From Rhodobacter calidifons (GTDB lineage: Bacteria > Pseudomonadota > Alphaproteobacteria > Rhodobacterales > Rhodobacteraceae), in assembly GCF_011174775.1 (NCBI RefSeq), contig NZ_JAANHS010000012.1, forward strand, positions 20,039 to 84,038: a DNA stretch of 64,000 bases, written 5' to 3'. Every line of letters starts with the position of its first letter. Within the stretch, counting starts at the first letter, position 1. A program made the position numbers and the translations under genes. The notes under the pieces are model-generated. The model was not told where the DNA came from. It did not search any database and saw nothing but the letters and a program-made list of their open reading frames with translations. Below are positions 36,792-49,513 of this stretch, in pieces.

Positions 36792-38831
36792 CTACCGCAG
36801 CTGCACCTGCACCCGGTCGGACCGGCCCTCGGCGTCGATCACGCTGAGGGTGACGAACCCCGCCCCGGGCAGCGCCAGCATCGCCTCGCGCGCCTCCGAC
36901 CCGATGACGACGGGCACCCCGTCCGCCAGCCAGGTGAAGGGCGCCGTTCCGCCTGCAACCTTGACCTTCAGCCCCGAGGGCAGCCTTTCCACCTCGGCCC
37001 CGTCCGGCGGGAAGGCCACGGCCGGCGCATCGGCCGCGGGCCCGAAGGCCGCCTGCCGCGACCGGAACCGGCGCAGGGGCTGCGGCAGGTCGGCATTGGC
37101 GACTAGCAGCGTTGCGGCCGGTGCGGCGGGCTGCGGGTCCAGCTTGCGCTTCAGCCGGTTGAAGGCCTGGAACAGGATCGGCGCGGCCACATCCGCCCCG
37201 AAGGCCCCCGGCACCGGCGTGCCGTCCGCCCTTCCCATCCAGACCCCCACCACATGGCGCCCGTCATAGCCGATCGCCCAGGCGTCGCGGTGGCCGTAGG
37301 AGGTCCCCGTCTTGTAGGCCAGCCGGTTCGCGGGCGCCCCGGGCGGCGGGGCGAGGCCCCCCAGGATGTCGCCCACCTGCCAGGCCGCCACGGCCGAGAC
37401 CAGCCGCTGCCCTTCCGGCCCTTCGGCCCCCAGTCGCCAGACCAGCGGGCGGGCCACGCCGCCACGCGCCAGCGCCGCATAAAGCTGCACCATGTCGGAC
37501 AGCGTCACGCCCACCCCGCCCAGCGCGATCGCCAGCCCCGGCTGGTCGCCGGGATAGACCGGCTTCATCCCGGCCTTCTCCATCGCCGAGACCAGCCGCG
37601 CCGGTCCCATCGCCTCGGTCAGTTCGACCACCGGAATGTTGCGCGACAGCTGCAACGCCTCGCGCATCCGGATCGTCCCCAGGTAGAGCCGATCGAAGTT
37701 CTGCGGCGCATAGGTGCCGAAGCGCAGCGGCCGGTCATCGACCAGCGTCTCGGGATGGCCCAGGCCCTCGTCGAAGGCCAAAGCATAGACCAGCGGCTTC
37801 AGCGTCGAGCCGGGGCTGCGCAGGGCCTGGGTCATGTCCACGAAGCCCTGACGCAGATCGGCCTGATAGCCGGCCGAGCCGACGCTGGCCAGGATCTCGC
37901 CCGAGCCGTGCTCGGCCACCAGGATCGCCACCTGCAACCTTTCGCCCCGGTCCGCCACCGCCTCCTGCGCCAGGGTCTCCAGCGCCCGTTGCAGGTTGCG
38001 GTCAAGTGTCAGGCGGTGCGTGGCGGCCTGCGGCTGATCCGCGCGCGCGCGGTCGGCCAGATGCGGGGCCAACGCCGGGAACGGTTTGCGCAGGCCCGGC
38101 ACCGGCTCCTGCCGCGCGGCGGCGGCCGTCTCCGGGTCAAGGACGCCCGCACCGACCGCCCGCGCGAGCACCCGGTTGCGCGCCGCCTCGGCCCGGTCGG
38201 CGGCGCGGTCGGGACGGCGGCTTTCAGGAGACTGGGGAATCGCGACCAGCAGCGTCGCCTCGGCCGGGGTCAGCCGCACGGGTTCCTTGCCGAAATAGCT
38301 GATCGCGGCGGCGCGGACGCCCTCGAGGTTGCCGCCGAAGGGGGCAAGATGCAGGTAAAGCTGCAATATCTGGTCCTTCGACAGCCGCCGCTCCAGCGCC
38401 AGCGCCACCCGCATCTGCCGCAGCTTGCCCGCGACTTCGCCGGTCGTGCCTTCCTCCAGCAGCCGCGCGACCTGCATCGTCAGCGTCGAGCCGCCCGAGA
38501 CCACGCGCCCGTTCCACAGCGCCTGCGCCACCGCCCGCGCCAGGGAGCGCGGGTCCACCCCGGCATGGTCGCGGAAGCGGCGGTCCTCGTAGGCGATCAA
38601 GAGGCGCAGATACAGCGGGTCCACCCGGTCGGGCGGCAGGGCCAGGCGCCAGCGGCCATCGGCCACGGTATAGGCGCGCAGAAGGTCGCCCTTGCGGTCC
38701 AGCACCTCGACCGACATCTCGACGGCCAGGGGCGGCAAGATCGTCGCGTCGATCCATGCGTCGAACCGGTCGCGCCCCAGGGCCGAGATCCAGAGACCAA
38801 GCGCCAGGGCAAGAAACCAGCGCGCGCGCAT
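36792..38831 (-). CDS. pbpC: penicillin-binding protein 1C
   Basis: A 679-aa bifunctional class A PBP. After one N-terminal membrane anchor (ARWFLALALGLWISALG) come the family-51 glycosyltransferase (AYEDRRFRDHAGVDPRSLARA with catalytic Glu ~90, SGGSTLTMQVARLLE), a transpeptidase domain (SxxK motif in SPGSTLKPLVYA ~340, SRN ~398, KTGTSYGHRD ~514), and a C-terminal BiPBP-type beta domain (~590-679). Polymerises and crosslinks peptidoglycan. Paired with the alpha-2-macroglobulin gene upstream on the same strand, as in many Gram-negatives. Confidence 0.94.
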   Translation of the reverse strand: MRARWFLALALGLWISALGRDRFDAWIDATILPPLAVEMSVEVLDRKGDLLRAYTVADGRWRLALPPDRVDPLYLRLLIAYEDRRFRDHAGVDPRSLARAVAQALWNGRVVSGGSTLTMQVARLLEEGTTGEVAGKLRQMRVALALERRLSKDQILQLYLHLAPFGGNLEGVRAAAISYFGKEPVRLTPAEATLLVAIPQSPESRRPDRAADRAEAARNRVLARAVGAGVLDPETAAAARQEPVPGLRKPFPALAPHLADRARADQPQAATHRLTLDRNLQRALETLAQEAVADRGERLQVAILVAEHGSGEILASVGSAGYQADLRQGFVDMTQALRSPGSTLKPLVYALAFDEGLGHPETLVDDRPLRFGTYAPQNFDRLYLGTIRMREALQLSRNIPVVELTEAMGPARLVSAMEKAGMKPVYPGDQPGLAIALGGVGVTLSDMVQLYAALARGGVARPLVWRLGAEGPEGQRLVSAVAAWQVGDILGGLAPPPGAPANRLAYKTGTSYGHRDAWAIGYDGRHVVGVWMGRADGTPVPGAFGADVAAPILFQAFNRLKRKLDPQPAAPAATLLVANADLPQPLRRFRSRQAAFGPAADAPAVAFPPDGAEVERLPSGLKVKVAGGTAPFTWLADGVPVVIGSEAREAMLALPGAGFVTLSVIDAEGRSDRVQVQLR

Positions 38832-38841
38832 CAGAAAACCC

Positions 38842-38902
38842 GTCCCGGGCCTGACCCGGGACCTCGCGCAGCGGCCAGAGGCCCCGGGTCAAGCCCGGGG
38901 CG
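38842..38902. repeat. second 'CCCGGG-TGACCCGGG' repeat pair
   Basis: TCCCGGGCCTGACCCGGGAC and GGCCCCGGGTCAAGCCCGGG face each other across about 12 bp between the A2M and pbpC genes. Same layout as 30837-30895, with compensating changes that keep the stems. Confidence 0.75.
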
Positions 38903-38976
38903 GGTGAGCCCTGCCCCCCCCGACTGCCCTGCCGGGCGACGGACGAACGGCGCGCATGGTCCTGGCCGGTCCATCC

Positions 38977-41900
38977 CTAGTGCGTGATCGTCAACGTCCC
39001 GGTCGCGCTGCGCGCCCGGAAATCGGGGCGATACATGTCCTCGACCGAGGCCGCCGGGTGATGGAAGCTGCCGGGGCTGACCGCGCGCACGACATAGGCC
39101 AGGCGGAACGGCGCATCCGACCGCCAGTCCACCGCCGCAAGGAAGCGGTCCTGCCGGAACTCGGCATGGGCCACGTCCTGCATCGCGTCCAGCCAGCCGA
39201 GTTCGGAGGTCGCGCCGGCCGACATCAGGTTGGGATTGTCGATCTCCAGCCCCGCGGGCAGCGGATCGCTGACCATCAGCCGCGCCTCGCCATAGGCGAA
39301 GGGCGTCACCTCCAGCACCGTCACCAGCCGCGTGCCTGCCGCGACGCTCCCAGGGGCGACTTCCTGCCCGTCCATCGTGTAGTAGGTCCGGGTGATCGCA
39401 TAGCCGTTGCCGCCCGCGGGTTCCGGCTCGGCGGGCACGCCGTAGGTCGTCACCGTGATCGTGGTGTCCGCCCCGTTGTTGCGCACCACGACCGGCGCCA
39501 CCGCGCCTGCGTCCAGCACCCGCACCAGCGGGCCATCGGCCGGGGCGCCGTCGATCGTCACCCCCTCGGCACCCGGCCGGTCGATCAGCGCATTGGTCGC
39601 CAGCAGCGCCCAGGTCGCCTCTTGCGTGGACAGGTTGGTGCCCTGCGCCGCCAGCCGGTCGGTCAGCGCCTCGCGGTCCACCGCAGTCGAGCCGGCCTCG
39701 ACCGCAAGCGTCAGCAGCGCCGCCGTGTCGCGGTAGGGGGTGCCGTAGTCCACCCGCCAGACCTGGCCCTGTTCCGGCGCCTGCGACGCCATCTTCGCCG
39801 CTGCCTTGCGGAACATCGCATCCGCCCGCGGCTGGTCACCATACGAGGCCAGCGCCGCCGCCAGTTGCGCCTGCGCCAGCGGCGTTGCGAAATCGTCGCC
39901 CTTCACATCGGCATAGTAGCGCAGGTCGCCCACCGCCGCCGCGCCTTCGCGCGCCAGCACCATCAGCGCATAGGCCAGCGCCTCGCCGCCGCCGTTCGTC
40001 GCGGCGCTGAAGTCCGGCGCATAGTTCACCTGGTTGCGCAGGTTCTCGAGCGCGCTGCGGAAGGCCACCTCCGGCACCTGATAGCCCTGCGCCCTTGCCC
40101 GGCTGAGGAAATCGGTGACATAGGCGTCCAGCCAGAGATCGCCATCCGCCGGCCCCCAAAGCCCGAAGCCGCCGTTCGCCGACTGGTTGGCCAGGATCTC
40201 GACCAAGGCCTGGTCGATCCGGGTCCGGATGTTCTCAGCCCCCTGGAGGTCCATCACACGCGCCACCTGATCGAAATACAAAAGCGGCAGCGCCTTCGAG
40301 GTCATCTGCTCGGTGCAGCCGTAGGGATAGCGGTCCAGCGCCGCCAGAAGACCCGGCGCATTCAGCCGCGCGATGGGACCGACCGCCATCACCGCCTTGC
40401 CCGAACCCGGCACCAGCCCGGCAAAGACCTCGCCGTCGAAGGTGAAGCTCTGGCCCGAGGCCAGCTCCATCCGGCTGATCCGCGCGACTTCCGGGTCGTT
40501 GACCTGCACCGGGATGGTCAGCGTCTTCTTCAGCACCTTGCCGTCGGGCGTGGTCAGGCGGATGTCGATGGTCCGGATGCCTGCATCCCCCGCCGTGACC
40601 GGCACCTCGAACACCGCCTTGGCCTTCTCGCCCAGGTCAAAGCCCGAGGGCACCGGACCCAGTGTCAGGCCGTTCGCCGTCACGTCCAGGCTCATCCGCC
40701 CAGAAGGCCCGGTGGCATGGACCACTTCAAGCAGCAGGCGGCTGGTATCGCCCGGCGACAGGAAGCGGGGCAGCGAGGCCGTCACGACCACCGGATCGCG
40801 CACCAGCACATCGGCACTGGCCTGCCCGACCCCGGTCTTCGACCAGGCCACCGCCATCACCTTCACCGTGCCGTTGAAGCTTGGCAGGTCGAAGGAGGTG
40901 CGCGCATAGCCGTCAGCGCCCATTTCCAGCGGGCCGGTGAAATAGGCCACCAGCTCTTCCGTCGGAGGCGGCGCCTGCAACCGCGCCTGCGCCCCCGCAT
41001 CGCCGCCCGACCGCACCTCGCCCGTGGCGCCGTTCAGCCCGTCGATCAGGCGACCGTAGATGTCCCGGATGCCTACGCCCAGCCGCCGCTGGCCGAAATA
41101 GTGGTCCTGCGGATCGGGCGCCTTGAACCCGGTCAGGTTCAGGATGCCCAGATCCACGGCGGCGATGGTGACATAGGCTGTCTCGCCCGCCGTGATCCCA
41201 TCCACCTTCACCGCCACGTCCAGAGGCCCGCGCGGCGCGGCCTCGGCGGCCACCTCGACCGACGCCGCCAGCGCCCGCGCGCCCGGGTCGATCCTCGCAT
41301 GAGTCAGCCCCAGCGCCCGGGCCGGGTTGCGCCCCGCCGCCACGTCCATCGGCCGCAGGACCGAGGCCGTGACATAGACCCCCGCGCCCCAGTCGTCGGT
41401 CACGGGCAGCCGGATCAGGTTCTCGCCCTCGGTCACCTCGACCGCCTGCATCGCGATCAGCCGGTTCGACAGCACCGTCACCAGCGCCGTCCCCGCCGCC
41501 CGCGGCACGACGCGCAGCGTGGCCGTCTCGCCGGGGCGATAGGCGGGCTTGTCCAGCGAGAGTTCCAGCGTATCAGGCGTGGCCGAGGCATCGGCAGGGG
41601 CATACCAGCCGGCATAGAAGGCCATCGACGCACCCGCCCTGCCGCCGTCGGCCCGTTCCACCACGATCTCGTAGCTGCCCCAGGTCACATCGGCGGCGAT
41701 CTCCACCGGCTGCGCCCCGGCTGCGGCCGTGCCCTCGGCCACCAGCTGCCGCGTCACCACCGGCTCCCAGCGCCAGTCGCCGAAGCTTTGATACCACTGG
41801 TAGTCGTACTGCACCCGGCTGACCTTCCAGCGCAGCGGCAGATCGACCGGCGCCTCGCCGGGACCGACCGCGATCAGCTGGAACCGCGCCGCGCCGCCCT

Positions 41901-44424
41901 CGGGCGCCACGCCGTCGAACAGGGGCTTGATGCCGATCATCGGCTCGGAAGGCGACAGCGCCCGCACGACCGACCGTTCGACCGGGCGGCCCGAGCCCTC
42001 GGCGACCCGCACCGTCACCCGCGCCTCCAGCGGGCGGAACGGGGCATCGACCTGCGGCAGATAGACCGGCAGGATGGCTACGCCCTCCGCGTCGGTCTCG
42101 GCCCCGTCCAGCGCGGCCATCTGGGCGCTGAAGGGCTGGTCGTGACGGCCGAAGACATAGCCGGGGAACCTCGCCAGCCCGTTTGCCGCGCGCAGCAGCA
42201 CCTCGCCCTCAACCGCCAGCCCCGCCCCCGGCGCGCCGAACAGATAGCGCGCGGCAAGCGTCAGATCGACCGGATCCGCGCCCAGCGCCAGCGGCGCATC
42301 TGACAGCGACAGGTCGAAGTCGATGCGTTCGGGCAGGAAATCCTCGACCAGAAAGGTCTTCGCGGCCAGGGCCGGGGCCTTCACGTCGGCGAACAGCTCC
42401 AGCCGCCAGACCCCGCGCGGCGCCGAGCCGGCGATGGGCAGGCTGAACACATGCCCGCCCGCCCCCCGGTCCTCGACCAGCTGGCGCGAATATTCCACCC
42501 CGTCGGGGCGTTTCAGCACCGCCGTCAGCGGCAGGCCCTCGACCGCCTTCTGTTCGGGGTCGCGCGCCAGCGCGGTGACATAGACCGTCTCGCCCGCCCG
42601 ATAGGCGCCGCGATCGGTCGTGACGAAGACATCCACCGGCGGGGCCGCCTCACGCCCTTCCACCCCGCGGTCCGACAGGTCGAACTCGGGGTCGGTCAGC
42701 GACAGGAAGGCGATGTCCTCGGCCCCGTCCTTCACCACGACCATCGCCGGGGCCGACCCGCCCGTGCCGCGCGTCAGACCCGCGTCAAAGCGGGCATAGC
42801 CCTGCGCGTCGGTCGTCGCCGTGCCCAGCACCGCATTCGCGCGGTTCAGAAGCTCGACCGTCACCCCCGGCTTCGCCGCCGCCGTCCCCAGGCTGCGGAC
42901 AAAGACATGCAACCCGTCCACCCCTGACATCGTGGTCACGCCCAGGTCCGAGATCACGAACCACTGCCAGCCGGGCGGTATGGCGTAGGGATCCGCCCCC
43001 GGCACCTCCGCCTTCAGCGCGTAGATTCCGACCGGCAGGCCCTCCAGCGCCGCGCCCAGCGGCAGCCGCGTGGTGACGTCGCGGTTCACCTCTTGCGCGA
43101 CGGTGGCCGTCCCGGTCCACAGCATCTCGCCCACAGTGTCGGCGAACTGTTCCTCGGAATAGACGTTGATCGGCGCGCCGAAGTAATAGTCCTGGATCGA
43201 GCGCAGCAGGTTGCGGTCGGTGACGCGGTACAGCGTCAGGTCCAGCTTTTCGGTATTGACGGTCTGCACCGGCAGCGCGGCCTCGCCCGCCCTGGGCAGC
43301 ACATAGCCGCGCCCCGGGAACTTGACGCCGGGATTGCGGTCGCGGACATATTGCGTGATCTCGACCGATTTCGCCATGACCTGCCCGTCCGCCGCCGGCA
43401 GGCCTTCGCGGAAGGTGATGCTGTAGCGCTTGCCGTGTTCCAGCCCGGCGACACAGAGCTGCCGCCAGCCGCCGGTCTCGACCACCAGTCCGGGGTCCTT
43501 CAGCTGCACGAAGGTGGAATAATCCACCCCCGAGGCCACCAGATCCTCGGTGAAGGTCGCGCAGATGCGCGGGCGGGCCAGGTCGGACTGCACCTCGGTC
43601 TCGCTGATGCGGAAGCCGTATTTGCCGATCGCCTCCTCCAGGGCCGCCGCCGTGTCGGTCCGGTTCTGCAAGGACTGCGCCAGCCGCAGCGCCTGCACCG
43701 TGTCGCGGCCACGACCGTTGCGCTCCAGCACATCGGCCATCGTCAACAGGATCGTGTGGCGCAGCGCCGGATTTTCCGCGCGCAGGTAGCCGTTCACCGA
43801 GGACAGCATCGCCTGATAGAAGAAATAGCCCGACTGGTTCGGGTCGGCCTTCCCGGCCTCGAGCTGGCGCCGCGCGAATTCGGCCCAGGTCGCGGCGTCA
43901 TCGGTCCGGTTGAGGGCTGCCCCGGTGAAGGCCGCAGCCCCCGCCCAGTCGCCCCGCGCCTCGGCCTCGTCGGCCGCCGCCAGATGCTCGGCCGCGCTCC
44001 ACGGCCCGGTGATGTGCTGCCGACCCAGCCCCTGCGCCTGGTCGAAGGCGGGCTGGATGTCCCAGTCGGGCAGGAAGCCCAGCTCCTTCCGTCGGTCCGC
44101 CGCCGCGGCGCGCAACACCGGGTCCGCCGCCACCACCCGCGCCGACAGCGCCCCGGCGAAGAAGGTGGCCGCGCCGGGGCTGTTCTTCACGAAGCAGGCG
44201 CCGTTGCGGGTGTTGAACACCAGCGCCTCGCAGCGCGGGTTGGTCAGGCAGGCGCGCTCGCAGGCTTCGACCGTGGTATCGAAGATCGAGGCGATGTCGC
44301 CCCCCGGCAGGTCCTCGTCCTGGGTGACGATGAAGCGCCGTTCGGGAATCAGGTCCTGCGCCAGCGCACCGCCCGCAACCCCAAGAAATGCCGCCGCCAC
44401 CGCAGCTTTCGCAAACCCGCGCAT
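38977..44424 (-). CDS. bacterial alpha-2-macroglobulin with N-terminal PAN-like domain
   Basis: A 1815-aa exported protease trap. The signal peptide is MRGFAKAAVAAAFLGVAGGALAQ. Residues ~24-95 contain a cysteine-rich PAN/Apple-like module (CERACLTNPRCEALVFNTRNGACF). Macroglobulin beta domains follow, and near residue 1370 YGCTEQ fits the CxEQ thioester motif that covalently traps proteases. The start at 44424 is preceded by GGGAGG; an earlier ATG 69 nt upstream would bury the signal. Beside pbpC it is thought to guard the periplasm when the wall or outer membrane is breached. No lipobox cysteine is seen, so it may be soluble periplasmic. Confidence 0.92.
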   Translation of the reverse strand: MRGFAKAAVAAAFLGVAGGALAQDLIPERRFIVTQDEDLPGGDIASIFDTTVEACERACLTNPRCEALVFNTRNGACFVKNSPGAATFFAGALSARVVAADPVLRAAAADRRKELGFLPDWDIQPAFDQAQGLGRQHITGPWSAAEHLAAADEAEARGDWAGAAAFTGAALNRTDDAATWAEFARRQLEAGKADPNQSGYFFYQAMLSSVNGYLRAENPALRHTILLTMADVLERNGRGRDTVQALRLAQSLQNRTDTAAALEEAIGKYGFRISETEVQSDLARPRICATFTEDLVASGVDYSTFVQLKDPGLVVETGGWRQLCVAGLEHGKRYSITFREGLPAADGQVMAKSVEITQYVRDRNPGVKFPGRGYVLPRAGEAALPVQTVNTEKLDLTLYRVTDRNLLRSIQDYYFGAPINVYSEEQFADTVGEMLWTGTATVAQEVNRDVTTRLPLGAALEGLPVGIYALKAEVPGADPYAIPPGWQWFVISDLGVTTMSGVDGLHVFVRSLGTAAAKPGVTVELLNRANAVLGTATTDAQGYARFDAGLTRGTGGSAPAMVVVKDGAEDIAFLSLTDPEFDLSDRGVEGREAAPPVDVFVTTDRGAYRAGETVYVTALARDPEQKAVEGLPLTAVLKRPDGVEYSRQLVEDRGAGGHVFSLPIAGSAPRGVWRLELFADVKAPALAAKTFLVEDFLPERIDFDLSLSDAPLALGADPVDLTLAARYLFGAPGAGLAVEGEVLLRAANGLARFPGYVFGRHDQPFSAQMAALDGAETDAEGVAILPVYLPQVDAPFRPLEARVTVRVAEGSGRPVERSVVRALSPSEPMIGIKPLFDGVAPEGGAARFQLIAVGPGEAPVDLPLRWKVSRVQYDYQWYQSFGDWRWEPVVTRQLVAEGTAAAGAQPVEIAADVTWGSYEIVVERADGGRAGASMAFYAGWYAPADASATPDTLELSLDKPAYRPGETATLRVVPRAAGTALVTVLSNRLIAMQAVEVTEGENLIRLPVTDDWGAGVYVTASVLRPMDVAAGRNPARALGLTHARIDPGARALAASVEVAAEAAPRGPLDVAVKVDGITAGETAYVTIAAVDLGILNLTGFKAPDPQDHYFGQRRLGVGIRDIYGRLIDGLNGATGEVRSGGDAGAQARLQAPPPTEELVAYFTGPLEMGADGYARTSFDLPSFNGTVKVMAVAWSKTGVGQASADVLVRDPVVVTASLPRFLSPGDTSRLLLEVVHATGPSGRMSLDVTANGLTLGPVPSGFDLGEKAKAVFEVPVTAGDAGIRTIDIRLTTPDGKVLKKTLTIPVQVNDPEVARISRMELASGQSFTFDGEVFAGLVPGSGKAVMAVGPIARLNAPGLLAALDRYPYGCTEQMTSKALPLLYFDQVARVMDLQGAENIRTRIDQALVEILANQSANGGFGLWGPADGDLWLDAYVTDFLSRARAQGYQVPEVAFRSALENLRNQVNYAPDFSAATNGGGEALAYALMVLAREGAAAVGDLRYYADVKGDDFATPLAQAQLAAALASYGDQPRADAMFRKAAAKMASQAPEQGQVWRVDYGTPYRDTAALLTLAVEAGSTAVDREALTDRLAAQGTNLSTQEATWALLATNALIDRPGAEGVTIDGAPADGPLVRVLDAGAVAPVVVRNNGADTTITVTTYGVPAEPEPAGGNGYAITRTYYTMDGQEVAPGSVAAGTRLVTVLEVTPFAYGEARLMVSDPLPAGLEIDNPNLMSAGATSELGWLDAMQDVAHAEFRQDRFLAAVDWRSDAPFRLAYVVRAVSPGSFHHPAASVEDMYRPDFRARSATGTLTITH

Positions 44425-44608
44425 CGAAATTGCCTCCCTGACCGATTGACCCGAATGTCGCACGCCATACCCCGGAGTCGCAAGCGCGCGCAAACCGCTT
44501 TTGCGTTAAGCCTTGGTTCATCCTGATCGGCGAGGCTAGTCGCGAATACCGGATGTGCGGGGGGTCCCCGCCGTCGGGCGCAGGATGTGAATCGCCGGCT
44601 GGGGCAGC

Positions 44609-47155
<2,547 letters not shown>

Positions 47156-47220
47156 CCCGGGCGCCGCGCCCGGGGCTGGCGCCTCTCCGTCGCAAGACGA
47201 CATCAATCGGCCCCGGGCCG

Positions 47221-47265
47221 ACTTCCGAAATATGCTCGGGTGTGTGTGGGGGGCGAAGCGCCCGG
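47221..47265 (+). repeat. degenerate dispersed element downstream of the hybrid kinase
   Basis: CTTCCGAAATATGCTCGGGTGTGTGTGG is more than needed here; in short, an AAATA-GCTCGGG core is followed by the hairpin GGGCG-AAG-CGCCC. It is a weaker copy of the family at 17176, 28486, 32530 and 58751. The ~300-bp spacer 47156-47453 holds nothing else I can support. Confidence 0.5.
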
Positions 47266-47453
47266 ACGGCCAGGACGCATCGCGCGGCCCGCGCCAGAGG
47301 CAGGACAAGGCAGCTTCGCGCCTCAGTGCTCAGTCTGAACGCCACCGGTCCCGGGGACCTCCGTCGGAAAGTCTTTCCAGACCGTTAACGTCCACAACAA
47401 AACCATTGATTTCTTTTGAACCGGAAAGGTGCCCACACGCGGGCAGCCCGCGT

Positions 47454-49499
47454 TCACCCGTCCCGCAGCACCGCCAGGAAGGCCGCGCCGAAGCGTTCGA
47501 CCTTCTGCTCTCCCATGCCCTGGATCGCCTGCAACTCGCCCAGCGTCGAAGGCCGCCGCTCGGCGATGGCCCGCAGCGTGGAATGGGTGCAGGTCAGATA
47601 CTTCCCCGTCCCGTCCTCGCCCCGCGCCAGCGCCAGCTGGACCTCGGCCAGCCGGTCGAACAGCGCGCCCTCGGGTCGGCCCGCCAGCTTCAGCCGCGCC
47701 GGATGCAGCCCCTCTGCCGCGCCGGTGATGACCTCCAGAAAGGCCGCGCCATAGCTTTCCAGCTTGCGCGCCCCGACCCCGGTGATCCCCGCCATCTGGT
47801 CCAGGGTCGCGGGCTTCCTCTCTGCCATCTCGATCAGCGTCCTGTCCGGGAAGACCACATAGGCCGGCACGTTCTGCGCCTCGGCCAGCGCCCGCCGCTT
47901 GGCCTTCAGCAGCGCCAGCAGCCCCAGATCCTCGTCCGCCACCTGCGCCCGTATTACCGGCTCCCGCTCTCCTGCGGCGACCACCGTGTCGCGGCGCAGG
48001 GTCACGGAGACCTCGCCCCGCAGCACCGGCCGCGCCGCCTCGGTCATCCGCAGCGCGCCGTGCCGGTCGGCGTCGGGACGGACGAGATCGCGGCCCATCA
48101 TCTGCCGGAAGACCGCCCCCCAGGCAGGTTTCGACAGGTCGCGCCCCACGGCGAAGGTCGGCAGCCGGTCATGCCCCTTCTCCCGCACCTTGGGCGTGGC
48201 CGTTCCGGTCAGGATGTCGATCAGATGCCCCGCCCCGAACCATTCCCCGGTCCGCAGGATCGCCGACAGAGCCTTCCGCACCGCCTCGGTCGCATCGAAC
48301 AGCTGCGCCGGGCGGTCGCAGAGATCGCAGTTGCCGCAAGGCTCGGCCGCCTCGCCGAAATAGCCCAGCAGCACCTGCCGGCGACAGCCCAGTGCCTCGG
48401 CAAGACCCAGAAGCGCGTTCAGCCGGGCGTGATCGGCGGCCTTGCGGTCGGGCGGCGCGGCCCCCTCGTCGATCTGGCTGCGCCGCAGGCGGATGTCGTC
48501 GGGGCCATAGAGTGTCATCGTCTCGGCCGGAGACCCATCCCGCCCCGCGCGGCCGATTTCCTGATAATAGGCCTCGATCGACTTCGGCAGGTCGGCATGG
48601 GCCACCCAGCGGATGTCGGGCTTGTCGATCCCCATCCCGAAGGCGATCGTCGCCACCACGATCAACCCGTCCTCGCGCTGGAAGCGGGTCTCGACCTGCC
48701 GCCGCTCCTCGGCCTCCATCCCGCCGTGATAGGCCACCGCCTCGTGCCGCGCCTCGCGCAAGGCCTGGGCCAGCGTCTCGGTCTTGGCCCGCGTCGCGCA
48801 GTAGACGATGCCGGACTGCCCCCGCCGCGCCCCGGCAAAGCGCAGGATCTGCTCACGCGGCTTGTCCTTGACCGCAAAGGCCAGGTGGATATTCGGCCGG
48901 TCGAAGCCGCGCAGGAAGGTGACCGGGGCCTCGCCGTCGAACAGTCGGGTGACGATCTCTGCCCGGGTCTCTTCGTCCGCCGTGGCGGTGAAGGCGGCCA
49001 GAGGCACCCGCAGCGCCCGGCGCAGTTCGCCGATGCGCAGGTAATCGGGGCGAAAGTCGTGGCCCCATTGGCTGACGCAATGCGCCTCGTCCACCGCGAT
49101 CAGGCTGCATTTCGCCCGCCGCAGGAGCGCCAGCGCCCCGCCCGAGGCCAGCCGTTCCGGCGCCATGTACAGCAGCTTCAGCCGACCCTTGTCGATGGCC
49201 TGAAAGACCTCTTCCGTCTCCTCTCCGGTATTGCCCGAGGTCAGCGCCCCGGCCTCCACCCCCGCCGCGCGAAGCGCGCGCACCTGGTCGCGCATCAGGG
49301 CGATCAGCGGGGAAATGACGACCGTCACCCCTTCCCTGCACAAGGCAGGCAACTGGAAACACAGGGATTTTCCCCCACCCGTCGGCATGATGGCCAGCGT
49401 GTTCCGGCCCTGAAGAACGGATCGCACGATCTCGGCCTGGCCGGGACGGAACGCCGGAAAGCCGAAGACGGAGTGCAGAAGCTCGGCCGCGCGGTCCAA
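47454..49499 (-). CDS. recQ: ATP-dependent DNA helicase RecQ
   Basis: A 681-aa helicase. The N-terminal core has FGFPAFRPGQAEIV (Q-like motif), Walker A MPTGGGKSLCFQLP (~38-51), DEAH box IAVDEAHCVSQWGHDFRPDY (~133) and motif VI ...QEIGRAGRDGSPAETMTLY (~316). The zinc-binding cysteines are in CGNCDLCD (~377), then the winged helix (RQC), and two C-terminal HRDC domains (~520-590 and ~605-681). Repairs and restarts replication forks in the RecF pathway. Followed closely by yggT upstream on the same strand. Confidence 0.95.
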   Translation of the reverse strand: MDRAAELLHSVFGFPAFRPGQAEIVRSVLQGRNTLAIMPTGGGKSLCFQLPALCREGVTVVISPLIALMRDQVRALRAAGVEAGALTSGNTGEETEEVFQAIDKGRLKLLYMAPERLASGGALALLRRAKCSLIAVDEAHCVSQWGHDFRPDYLRIGELRRALRVPLAAFTATADEETRAEIVTRLFDGEAPVTFLRGFDRPNIHLAFAVKDKPREQILRFAGARRGQSGIVYCATRAKTETLAQALREARHEAVAYHGGMEAEERRQVETRFQREDGLIVVATIAFGMGIDKPDIRWVAHADLPKSIEAYYQEIGRAGRDGSPAETMTLYGPDDIRLRRSQIDEGAAPPDRKAADHARLNALLGLAEALGCRRQVLLGYFGEAAEPCGNCDLCDRPAQLFDATEAVRKALSAILRTGEWFGAGHLIDILTGTATPKVREKGHDRLPTFAVGRDLSKPAWGAVFRQMMGRDLVRPDADRHGALRMTEAARPVLRGEVSVTLRRDTVVAAGEREPVIRAQVADEDLGLLALLKAKRRALAEAQNVPAYVVFPDRTLIEMAERKPATLDQMAGITGVGARKLESYGAAFLEVITGAAEGLHPARLKLAGRPEGALFDRLAEVQLALARGEDGTGKYLTCTHSTLRAIAERRPSTLGELQAIQGMGEQKVERFGAAFLAVLRDG

Positions 49500-49513
49500 G
49501 GGTCAGGCCTGGA

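Noticed and set aside
38956..42303. A 1115-codon plus-strand frame opposite the alpha-2-macroglobulin gene.
   Set aside because: Antisense shadow with extreme Arg/His content; the minus-strand gene has clear domains.
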